Of a DNA stretch of 16,206 nt, positions 1-6,584 are shown piece after piece. Origin of the DNA: CAWBNS01 sp964445105 (GTDB lineage Bacteria > Chlamydiota > Chlamydiia > Chlamydiales > JAJFMA01). Below the pieces are notes generated by a model that was not told the DNA's origin, did not search any database, and worked only from the letters and a program-made list of their open reading frames with translations. The stretch lies in the NCBI GenBank assembly GCA_964445105.1, contig CAYUJS010000045.1:1-16206 (forward strand), read 5' to 3'. A program made the position numbers and the translations under genes. Numbering within the stretch: the stretch's first letter is position 1; the number at the start of each line of letters is the position of its first letter.

Positions 1-1
1 T

Positions 2-63
2 TCGGACTCTCGCGAGGGAATTCAAATATTATTTTTTTTCTCAGGGAGCCAAATCAGAAAAGT
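2..63 (+). repeat. 62-bp direct repeat, copy 1
   Basis: This stretch aligns without gaps to 669-730 with 9 mismatches in 62 positions (about 85% identity). Both copies begin with TCGGACTCTCG, contain GAATTCAAATATT and end with CAGAAAAGT. Copy 1 lies at the window edge, so the repeat may extend further left. No transposase is near and the copies are in direct orientation. Confidence 0.75.
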
Positions 64-488
64 TTGCATAAAACGCAGGAGGTAGATTAGCCGCTTACAA
101 TAAATTTTATTTAAAGCGGTAAGCAAGCTCGCACTTAAAGTAGCTTCGAGCGCCTGCCCGCCAAGCCCAGGCCAGCTGCCGGCTTGTAAGGGCGGCGCTT
201 TTAAGGCTATCTGCTGCGGCAATTGCTCTGTCTGCCCACCGCGCAGATATTTTCAGAAAGGCATATGGCAAAAAGGGTGCAGTTTAGATATCGCTTCGAG
301 ATTGATCACCAAATGCGGCTACCTTGAGATGTGGATTACTTTAGACAAAGGATGAAGAGCCCTAGCGCTCCCCACAATTTAATTTTTGCAAGAAGCTCCA
401 GAGAGGCACCCAACGACCTTCTGTCCTCTGCTTTTGCAACTTAACAAGTTTATTATTAGTATTTTAATATATATATTTAGTGGCTTTT

Positions 489-529
489 CGAAATTCTCCC
501 ACGCGCAGGACCGCGCGTGGAGATTTTCG
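489..529. repeat. Strong imperfect hairpin
   Basis: The left arm 489-506 and the right arm 513-529 are near-perfect reverse complements with one bulge and a 6-base loop. The core pairing is CACGCGC with GCGCGTG. The left arm contains AATTCTCCCACG, which also occurs in reverse orientation in repeat copy 2 (669-730). It could be a terminator-like or REP-like element. There is no clear T run directly after it, so a terminator role is uncertain. Confidence 0.55.
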
Positions 530-668
530 TCAGAATTCTTCATCATTAAAATCGGTCTGCAAAGGTAATAGCATAGATTATTAATTTTAGAAGGCGAAAA
601 AAGTTGCCTAATCTACGCTTTTTCGAGGGTTTTTTTGCGATCTGAATTTCTGAGAAAAATACAGTAAC

Positions 669-730
669 TCGGACTCTCGTGGGAGAATTCAAATATTCTT
701 CTTTTTCCCTGAGAGCCAAACCAGAAAAGT
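669..730 (+). repeat. 62-bp direct repeat, copy 2
   Basis: This is the second copy of the element at 2-63, in the same orientation and separated by about 600 bp. Differences are scattered single-base changes, as expected for an old duplication or a dispersed repeat family. Any reading frame across it differs between the copies, because copy 1 has a stop where copy 2 reads through, so it does not look like a conserved protein. Confidence 0.75.
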
Positions 731-1030
731 GGTTCATGGGAAGAATTGAGAGCGCGGGCCAAAGGAGGCTTCCCCGTAAAACATCTCAAGCGGTCCTGTT
801 TTAGATCTCTAAGAGGCCTTGAGCTCACTGGCCGCTAAAGCAAATCGTCACTGATACATTTCGTGCTGCCAAGCCGAATGATCAATATCTTTCATACAGG
901 GCGCTTGGCGAAACGAAGAAGGCGTCTTGTTCCCAGACTATAAAGCACCGCTTGAGGCGCATAAGCGACGATAGGACTGGAGCACAGGTGCCGCTCAGCT
1001 GCTTGAGGGGCTTGGCCCAAGGCAGAAAGC

Positions 1031-1242
1031 GTGGGGGTGCAGTATACCTCCGATCACACAGACGCATAAGTCTTCGAGACCCTTCAGATAGACGTGAAAG
1101 AGCCTTTAGCCGATCAGCTGTAGAAGCTACAATTTTTTACGGGAACCGCTGAGAAAAATATTAAGAATCACCGGCTGCCAATCATGATGTACGAGATTTA
1201 CTATATATCTAGACTATACGGAAATAATAGCCAAACCCAGGT
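1031..1242 (+). pseudogene. Possible decayed coding stretch
   Basis: The plus-strand frame starting at 1031 reads as protein-like sequence interrupted by a TAA (after GVQYTSDHTDA) and a TAG (after VKEPLADQL), with segments such as FETLQIDVKEP and FFTGTAEKNIKNHRLPI between and after. No family was recognised. The alternation of charged and hydrophobic residues is the only support, so this could be chance. It runs up to the 3' end of the convergent small gene. Confidence 0.2.
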
Positions 1243-1473
1243 TCATCGTTCTTTTTTGCTGTAAGATTTGCATTGGGGGCATTGGGTGATCTTTTTGCCT
1301 GGTTCGTCGAGGTAGGCGCAGAGGCAGTATTCGCAGTGGTGAAGCGTTTTATCTGCTAAAAAGAGGTCTTTTTTGTTCGATTTGTGGTTGTGATAGAGCC
1401 AGGCGGTCAGCAGGGTAAGTAACGTGAGCCCGAGGTAGAGAAGCGCTAGAGTATCGGGGCTGATACTAATCAT
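1243..1473 (-). CDS. Small membrane protein with zinc-ribbon-like cysteines
   Basis: This 76-residue protein has one hydrophobic segment at about residues 7-27. A short basic region (HNHKSNKK) and a cytoplasmic-looking tail with two CxxC pairs follow: C47/C50 (plus C52 and H45/H46) and C65/C68. That pattern fits a small zinc ribbon or rubredoxin-like knuckle. The ATG overlaps the last codons of the TolA-like gene by 8 bases, so it is the last gene of the Tol-like operon and probably translationally coupled. No family was recognised. Its place suggests a helper of the Tol-like motor, but that is inference only. The end of the gene is followed by DNA without a clear terminator. Confidence 0.7.
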   Translation of the reverse strand: MISISPDTLALLYLGLTLLTLLTAWLYHNHKSNKKDLFLADKTLHHCEYCLCAYLDEPGKKITQCPQCKSYSKKER

Positions 1474-2122
1474 TTAGGACCACCTCAATTTCACCTGGGA
1501 TGAGCGCGATCTGGTTTGGAATGGAAAATACGAGGGCTCGCAAGACTTTCTCGGCCAGATCGGTGGTTTGGGCGAGGGGTGCGTACCAACGGATGAGGCC
1601 CTCACGCGCATCTACTTCTACGGCGAATTTTAGGCGTTGGGCTTGGGTGGCGGTTTGCCCGATTTTCAGAGCTGCTGTCTGGTCGACGGTATACTCTGCG
1701 AGAGGGCCGGAGATGAAGATTCTAGTTGTTCTAGGGGCGTTTGGCAATGGTAAGATGGGATTTGTTAAGGGTTCTTCCACGGAAGAGAACAGATCTTGGG
1801 CTAGTGATGTTTGCGTTCGATGCGGCTTGAGGACAAATGTAGCATCCGGTGAGGCAGTTCTAGACAGAAGGTAATCGGGTTCTGAGGTGTTTACGGAATC
1901 GATGTTGGCGACAAGCTGCCCATCGAACGGCTCTGTTTGGATAACGAGGATTTTTTGGGCCGGTGGGTAGTTGGGTTGAAAAACGGGAAAACGAAACAGA
2001 ACGACGGCAAAAAGATGCATAGCTAACGCAACGGCCAACGCCCAGACGAGTGGGCGCGATATTAGGCGTGTTTTACTCTTGCGTAGGCGTAGATTTCGAG
2101 ATTTTCGCTCGATCCTAAGCAT
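1466..2122 (-). CDS. TolA/TonB-like periplasm-spanning protein
   Basis: This 218-residue protein has a very basic N-terminus (about 8 Arg/Lys in the first 20 residues), one membrane segment at about 24-43, a proline-containing linker starting QPNYPPAQK, and a C-terminal domain at about 150-218 ending in EIEVVLND. This is the layout of TolA/TonB: cytoplasmic tail, single helix in contact with the motor, periplasmic arm. The ATG directly abuts the stop codon of the TolR-like gene (TAG-ATG). Sequence similarity to TolA itself is not visible, so the call rests on topology and position. In Chlamydiaceae a hypothetical protein holds the same place after exbD. The function is inferred to be transmission of proton-motive energy to the outer membrane. 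Confidence 0.7.
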   Translation of the reverse strand: MLRIERKSRNLRLRKSKTRLISRPLVWALAVALAMHLFAVVLFRFPVFQPNYPPAQKILVIQTEPFDGQLVANIDSVNTSEPDYLLSRTASPDATFVLKPHRTQTSLAQDLFSSVEEPLTNPILPLPNAPRTTRIFISGPLAEYTVDQTAALKIGQTATQAQRLKFAVEVDAREGLIRWYAPLAQTTDLAEKVLRALVFSIPNQIALIPGEIEVVLND

Positions 2123-2566
2123 CTAAAGGCGCTCCAGCTCATTTTCAGAAGGTTGATAAACGAGCCGTACTCTGCGCGTTTTTTCTTGCACCAGCGCGAA
2201 GAGGCGGAGGAAGGTTTCATAGTCAACGCGACGATCGATGCTCAGTACGATAGTCGGTTGGGCGCTGGGGTGCTGGGCTTGCAGGCGGTCGATTTCGGCG
2301 TCTATGCTTGCTGGCAGCGATCCTAGGTCGACAATGGCTTTTTTTGAGCCTAGGTAGAGCACATGCTGCGCATCCATCACCACCAAAATTTGTGTGGTGA
2401 GTGGCTCTGAGTTTCGCTCGAGTTTGGGGCTTTCGATATGCAATGATTTGAGGGGCAGGATATCGCTGGTAACAATAAAAAAGACGAGCATCAAAAATAC
2501 AACATCGACCAGAGGCGTTAGGTCTATCAGTGCGTGCGAGCTTTTGAGGGTAGTTTTAAATCGCAT
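2123..2566 (-). CDS. exbD: ExbD/TolR family biopolymer transport protein
   Basis: This 147-residue protein has the ExbD/TolR layout: a short cytoplasmic N-terminus, one membrane helix at about 16-35 and a periplasmic domain. The helix carries the family signature around LTPLVDVVFLMLVFF, with the essential proton-path aspartate at D21. The periplasmic part includes the usual strand with V-L-S-I-D-R-R-V-D-Y (about residues 107-116). The gene starts 5 bases after the stop of the ExbB/TolQ gene and its stop abuts the next ATG. In the family, a dimer of this subunit turns or shifts inside an ExbB/TolQ pentamer using proton flow. Whether the complex is Tol-type or Exb-type cannot be decided from this subunit alone. 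Confidence 0.92.
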   Translation of the reverse strand: MRFKTTLKSSHALIDLTPLVDVVFLMLVFFIVTSDILPLKSLHIESPKLERNSEPLTTQILVVMDAQHVLYLGSKKAIVDLGSLPASIDAEIDRLQAQHPSAQPTIVLSIDRRVDYETFLRLFALVQEKTRRVRLVYQPSENELERL

Positions 2567-2571
2567 CTGAA

Positions 2572-3228
2572 TCAGTAGGTAAGGGGTTCTTGTTTATTTT
2601 CTAATAGAAGGTCGACAATCTCCGCAGAGGTGGTCTGGATCTCTAGGACAAATCCTTCTACCCTACTGACGATATAGTTATAAGCGATCACAGAGGGGAT
2701 GGCGACAACCAGACCGGCTGCTGTAGAGATGAGAGCATACTCCATGGCGTCGCCAATGCGCGTGGCTGAAATGTCTACTAGGCCGCTAACACGCATTTCT
2801 GCGAATGCTTGAATAAAGCCGAGTACGGTTCCAAGTAGGCCGATCAAGGGGGCGATGTGCGCGATGATGGAGAGGATTTTGGCGTTTTTTTCTAGATTCG
2901 AAATCTCGATGAGACCAGAGAGTTCCATGGCGTGCTCGATCTGATCTTTTTGTCGATTGTGGCGGGCTACGCCGGCCTTTACAATGTTGCCGATGGTGCC
3001 CCCGGTCTCTTGACAGTACTGAATAGCATCGGCGATATTGCCCTCTCTGAGATACTTACGGATGCCAATGATGAAACTGTTGGTGTCGATCTCTGCTCGT
3101 CTTAGGTGAATCATGCGTTCGATAAAGACGGCAAAACTAACGACGGAGCAGCCGCCGATGATCAGTAAAACGATGCTGCCGTTGAGGCTGTAGTCAAAAA
3201 TAGTCGCGACGAGTTCATTCATAGCCAT
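2572..3228 (-). CDS. exbB: ExbB/TolQ family proton channel subunit
   Basis: This 218-residue protein has three membrane helices at about 16-36, 118-142 and 164-186. The signature IAPLIGLLGTVLGFIQ (about 125-140) and the LISTAAGLVVAIPSV helix (about 166-180) identify the MotA/TolQ/ExbB family, which forms the stator of proton-driven motors in the inner membrane. The open frame extends 54 codons upstream, but that part lies inside the TPR gene and reads as an arginine/cysteine-rich shadow. The start at 3228 (MAMNELVA) or at 3222 (MNELVA) gives a normal N-terminus. Both overlap the TPR stop (3215-3217), suggesting translational coupling. A GGAA about 8 bases upstream of 3228 is a weak ribosome binding site. 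Confidence 0.92.
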   Translation of the reverse strand: MAMNELVATIFDYSLNGSIVLLIIGGCSVVSFAVFIERMIHLRRAEIDTNSFIIGIRKYLREGNIADAIQYCQETGGTIGNIVKAGVARHNRQKDQIEHAMELSGLIEISNLEKNAKILSIIAHIAPLIGLLGTVLGFIQAFAEMRVSGLVDISATRIGDAMEYALISTAAGLVVAIPSVIAYNYIVSRVEGFVLEIQTTSAEIVDLLLENKQEPLTY

Positions 3229-5770
3229 AAGCTTGTTCCAATTTTTCCTTTGCTTTGAGAGCCCACTCTCCGCCTTTTTTCGAGGTGGCTTCAAGCTGTT
3301 TTTGCGCCAGTTCTTGGCGACCTTGTTGTTGATAGATTTCTGCGCGCAAGAACATCGCCTTGACGCGCAGAGCCGAAATGGCATCCTCATTGATAACTTT
3401 AGATAGCACGAGCATAGCCTCGTCGAGGCGCCCCAATTGCTGTAAGCATTGGCTTTGAGCCAGCCAAAGATCTAATTTTTCTTCTGGGCTGAGGAGATTG
3501 CCTTTCGCTGCTTCCTCGGACCGTTGGAACAGAGAAAGGCCTTGCTCGTGCTGCCCGTTACGGAGGTAAAGATTGCCTTTTTGGTAGAGCGTACGGCTGA
3601 AAAAATAGCCTCTTGAGACACCAGAGGCTTGGTAGCGAGCGATCGTGTTGTCTAGCATCGGCTCAGCTATTTTTAAATCGCCACTGCGCACTAAGGTGAC
3701 GGCCAGGCCGTAGGCTGCTTCTTCGCGGATGGGCTCAAGTGCTTCATTTTTCCAAGGCGCTTGGTCCATATCCAAAAGAAGCTCATGAAACAGATCCGAA
3801 GTGTAGCCTAGATAGATCCGTTTTTTTGCACCAATTGCGTCGGATGCAATAGCTAAATTAGCCAATGCTCGTTCTAGTTTCGCACGGCAACGCAGCGTCG
3901 TACAGCGAGGTATGTCTTGCTCTTGGATCAGGCCAGCGGCGTATAGACTGTCGAAGGCCAGCTCGGCTTCTTGAAACGCCTCGATGGCCTGATGCCAGCG
4001 AGACGTAGGCGATTTTCTTTTATCCGTGGCGGGGGGCAGGCGCCGCAACGCGAGGCCCAAAAGATGTTGCGCGTTGATCGTCAGTGCTGAAGCGGGGAAG
4101 CGCGTTTTCATCTCGCTGAGATGGGCATGAGCCAAAGGCTCACTTAAGTATTCCGCATAAGTATATAAAGCGAGGTAAGCTTCAGGCGCGAATTTGCATT
4201 GAGGGTACTTTTCATAAACTTCGCAAAAACTTTTTTGGGTTGTTTTTCTGGGTGCGCCGCTTTTTTCTTGCGCGCGTGCTACCCAGTAAAGCGCCTCGCC
4301 GCAGTGCGGAGAGGTGGGATAACGAGCAACTAGTTCTAAAAAAGTTTGGGTAGCCTCAGTGAATTTTTCTTGGCGGTATTGCCAGCTGCCTAGCTGTTTG
4401 AGGCATTCGTCTGCATATCGGCCCTCGGGAAAACTGTCTATGGCTTTTTGCCAAGGCAGAGAGGGATCGCCTTTAGTAGATTGGGCTAGCAAAATGCCCT
4501 CCAAAAGGTAGGGTAGGTCTGGATCGGCCGAGTAGTCGTATCCCTGGCGGATAGCCGCTAACCCGCGCTCTTGCGCCTCAGATGTATGCATTAGAGCGCA
4601 AATACGGCCGATCTCTAAAAGTACCTCGGGCGTTTGCTCTTGTGCTTGTAAAAGTTTATGAATTGCTAATGAATACTGACCCTCTTGCAGATCGTTTTGC
4701 GCGCCCAGAAGCAAGCACTGCGCATATTCAGGGCTGCCTTGCTCTTGCCGTTGCAGCAGCTCGGTGTAAAAGAAACGGCGCGTCTCATAGCTGGGCGCTG
4801 CTTCAGCGCGGAGTAAAAGCAGCTGGTTGCGCTCGGTGATTGTGGAGCAACTGGAGGAATCTGCCAAGAGTATATTGGCTTCGTGCAAAGATTGCGCATC
4901 GTTTTGTAGACGGCCTTTACGCACCAAAAAAGCAGCCAGAGCGAGCTGCCACTTTTCTTGAGGGAACTGGGCTTCCAATTGGCGGAGAGGCAGCTCGGCT
5001 TGTGCGAGGTGGTAGATACGTTGCTGTCCCTGTGCCTTTTCTGCTAGCTCCAGATGACAGGTGGCTAAGCGTTTGAGAGTATCCGGTGCCCATTTGGCAC
5101 GGGTTAAATTACGCTTGGGTAGGGCGCGTTGATAGGCTTGTGAGGCCAGTAGCCAATCTTGGTGCTCTTCTTCAGCTAACCCTAAATAGAAGGCGCACTC
5201 ATAGGCGAGCGGTGCTGACAGGCGCGGTTCCATGGACCTGAGTTGTTCGCGGGCTCGGCTGTAGCGACCAGCAGTCAGGTCCAGCTTTGCTAAGTATAGT
5301 TCTGCCAAAGGGCGGATAGCGTTCTGAGGGTGATTGGCGACTAGTTCCCGCCAAGTTGATTCCGCCACTGCCTCGTCGCCCAATAGGTAGGCTATATGGC
5401 CCAAATGCCACCTGGCAAGCGGCTGTGCACATTTTTGCAATAGATCGTAAGCTAGCGGCAAGTTGTTGAGGTGCTTGTGGGCCAAGGCGGCGATTAGTCG
5501 CAGCTCTTCATCGGTTTCTGTATCTTGCAAAACAGTGAGCACGTCGGCGTACCGCTCACATTGGTGGTAGGCATGTGCTAAACGCGTGCACACCTGTTGG
5601 CGATTGGCTTCCTCACATTCTTCTAAAGCCTGTTCGAAGTCGTTGACTGCTTCCAGATACAATCCAGCGTCATAGGCGCGTTGACCACGGGCCAAATGCG
5701 CATCTAAAGCGCATAGGTGTGCCCCAAAAGTCAGCAAAATTGGAAAAAGGTAAGAAAAGTAGTATTTCAT
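3215..5770 (-). CDS. Exported TPR-repeat protein, Tol-operon partner
   Basis: This 851-residue protein starts with a signal peptide (MKYYFSYLFPILLTFGAHLC, likely cleaved near residues 21-24) and is then almost entirely helical TPR-like repeats. Clear repeats are seen at about 26-80, 345-400, 445-575 and 710-850. The 445-530 part (EGRYADECLKQLG..., YPTSPHCGEALYWVARA) resembles the BamD and CpoB/YbgF type of TPR, where helices end before YPxS/FPxS turns. CpoB is the TPR partner of TolA in proteobacteria, so a periplasmic role with the following Tol-like motor is plausible but inferred. It is several times longer than CpoB. It is the first gene of the operon, and its last bases overlap the ExbB start. 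No Shine-Dalgarno is visible before the ATG. Confidence 0.88.
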   Translation of the reverse strand: MKYYFSYLFPILLTFGAHLCALDAHLARGQRAYDAGLYLEAVNDFEQALEECEEANRQQVCTRLAHAYHQCERYADVLTVLQDTETDEELRLIAALAHKHLNNLPLAYDLLQKCAQPLARWHLGHIAYLLGDEAVAESTWRELVANHPQNAIRPLAELYLAKLDLTAGRYSRAREQLRSMEPRLSAPLAYECAFYLGLAEEEHQDWLLASQAYQRALPKRNLTRAKWAPDTLKRLATCHLELAEKAQGQQRIYHLAQAELPLRQLEAQFPQEKWQLALAAFLVRKGRLQNDAQSLHEANILLADSSSCSTITERNQLLLLRAEAAPSYETRRFFYTELLQRQEQGSPEYAQCLLLGAQNDLQEGQYSLAIHKLLQAQEQTPEVLLEIGRICALMHTSEAQERGLAAIRQGYDYSADPDLPYLLEGILLAQSTKGDPSLPWQKAIDSFPEGRYADECLKQLGSWQYRQEKFTEATQTFLELVARYPTSPHCGEALYWVARAQEKSGAPRKTTQKSFCEVYEKYPQCKFAPEAYLALYTYAEYLSEPLAHAHLSEMKTRFPASALTINAQHLLGLALRRLPPATDKRKSPTSRWHQAIEAFQEAELAFDSLYAAGLIQEQDIPRCTTLRCRAKLERALANLAIASDAIGAKKRIYLGYTSDLFHELLLDMDQAPWKNEALEPIREEAAYGLAVTLVRSGDLKIAEPMLDNTIARYQASGVSRGYFFSRTLYQKGNLYLRNGQHEQGLSLFQRSEEAAKGNLLSPEEKLDLWLAQSQCLQQLGRLDEAMLVLSKVINEDAISALRVKAMFLRAEIYQQQGRQELAQKQLEATSKKGGEWALKAKEKLEQAYGYE

Positions 5771-5778
5771 AGCCGTTA

Positions 5779-5807
5779 ATCATAGGCTGGATGAAAGCAA
5801 TTGTAAA
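5779..5807 (-). promoter_or_regulatory. Sigma70-type promoter of the Tol-like operon
   Basis: On the minus strand TTTACA (5807-5802) and TATGAT (5784-5779) are separated by 17 bases, which is close to the sigma-70 consensus. The expected transcription start is about 5772, only one or two bases before the ATG at 5770. The operon mRNA would therefore be leaderless or nearly so, which agrees with the missing ribosome binding site. Confidence 0.55.
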
Positions 5808-5918
5808 GCTTTGCCTATACCATGTCCTTAGTGCACTGTGAAAGGTTTTTTGGGATCATAAATGTGGTGCAGTTGTGTGCTGGAAGACCCCGGCCTTGCC
5901 AAAAAAATGTGCGAAATA

Positions 5919-5946
5919 TTGAAAATCCTGTTGCACAATATATTCT
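5919..5946 (+). promoter_or_regulatory. Candidate hctA promoter
   Basis: TTGAAA (5919-5924) and TATTCT (5941-5946) are separated by 16 bases, about 55 bases before the hctA start. TATATT at 5939-5944 is an alternative -10 element with a short spacer. Chlamydial hctA is a late-cycle gene, but nothing in this sequence proves stage control. Confidence 0.35.
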
Positions 5947-6000
5947 CAACGTAATATCCACTTGGGTATCCTGAAACCAAATTTAGAGGAGTTCTTGTTA

Positions 6001-6453
6001 ATGTCCCTACAATCGACAACAAAAGAACTAAAAGACCTTCTTGTCCATTTGTCTCACGACTTGGAGAAGGCTGACGGTGGCAATAAGGCTGCTTCACAAC
6101 GTGTTAGAACAGGTACTGTAAAGCTAGAAAAAGTAGCCAAGCAGTATCGCAAAGAGTCGATTTTGATCGAGAAAAAAACGAAAGGTACTAAAAAGCCTGC
6201 GAAAAAAGTAGCTGCTAAATCTAAGTCAGCTGCACCAACAAAATCTGCTGCAGCGAAGCCTGCCGCGACAAAGCCTACAGCAGCAAAACCTGTGGCAGCA
6301 AAACCTGCCGCAGGGAAAGCAAAACCAGCTGTACAGCCAGCAGCAAAGCCGGTGAAATCGGCTAAGTCAGCCAAAAGCACGAAAGCCAAGAAGACAGTCG
6401 TTAAAGCTCGTCCTCTATCCGTTAAAATACCTACTTGTTGCGCAAGCCTCTAG
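6001..6453 (+). CDS. hctA: Histone H1-like nucleoid condensing protein Hc1
   Basis: This 150-residue protein has a helical N-terminus (about 1-58) with the Hc1 signature GNKAASQRVRTGTVKLEKVA (27-46), then KQYRKES. A long lysine/alanine/proline tail (about 60-136) follows, rich in AAKPAA-like units. In Chlamydia, Hc1 binds DNA and compacts the nucleoid as reticulate bodies turn into elementary bodies. The N-terminal match is strong enough to identify the family. The start at 6001 is chosen because AGAGGAG (5985-5991) precedes it by 9 bases; an in-frame ATG at 5962 has no such site. The tail is low complexity at DNA level (about 6180-6400), so length variation between strains is expected. The C-terminus, VKIPTCCASL, is unlike the basic tail and contains two cysteines. 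Confidence 0.95.
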   Translation: MSLQSTTKELKDLLVHLSHDLEKADGGNKAASQRVRTGTVKLEKVAKQYRKESILIEKKTKGTKKPAKKVAAKSKSAAPTKSAAAKPAATKPTAAKPVAAKPAAGKAKPAVQPAAKPVKSAKSAKSTKAKKTVVKARPLSVKIPTCCASL

Positions 6454-6460
6454 TTTTCTT

Positions 6461-6491
6461 GGGGTGGGAGATTTTTCTTCCATCCCTAATT
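6461..6491 (+). terminator. hctA terminator
   Basis: A 10-bp stem (GGGGTGGGAG paired with CTTCCATCCC, two G-T pairs) with a 6-base loop lies 7 bases after the hctA stop and is followed by TAATTTCCC. The T tract is weak, so termination may be partial. The element separates hctA from the following methyltransferase gene. Confidence 0.6.
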
Positions 6492-6584
6492 TCCCTTAGC
6501 CGTTCGCTCAGCTTCCAGTAACTCCTGCTAAAGAAGAGAAGAAAGTATTGCACCTTCTGGTTGGATGCTTTATCCTCTTTGCCT

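Larger units (their letters stand above)
1..1242. other. Gene-poor region with repeats and decayed DNA
   Basis: No reading frame here combines a ribosome binding site, a plausible protein composition and a recognisable family. What can be seen is two copies of a 62-bp direct repeat, a strong hairpin near position 509, a weaker A/T-rich inverted repeat around 572-619, and a frame at 1031-1242 that reads like a protein with two stops in it. The stretch lies downstream of the Tol-like operon, where Chlamydiaceae carry tolB and pal; neither is recognisable here. Confidence 0.5.

Noticed and set aside
386..568. 60-codon plus-strand frame with a hydrophobic segment
   Set aside because: It starts with TTG, has no ribosome binding site and crosses the hairpin at 489-529. 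The hydrophobic part is due to AT-rich sequence.
2..730. Insertion sequence bounded by the 62-bp repeats
   Set aside because: The copies are direct, not inverted, and no transposase or remnant of one was recognised between them.
546..828. Overlapping minus-strand frames across the second repeat copy
   Set aside because: They have no ribosome binding site, and the frame is not kept in repeat copy 1.
3229..3390. 54-codon in-frame extension of the ExbB/TolQ frame
   Set aside because: It lies inside the TPR coding sequence, is Arg/Lys/Cys-rich and unlike any ExbB N-terminus. The family start fits at 3228 or 3222.
4582..5076. Plus-strand frames inside the TPR gene
   Set aside because: They are antisense shadows of a long gene with clear TPR signatures on the other strand.
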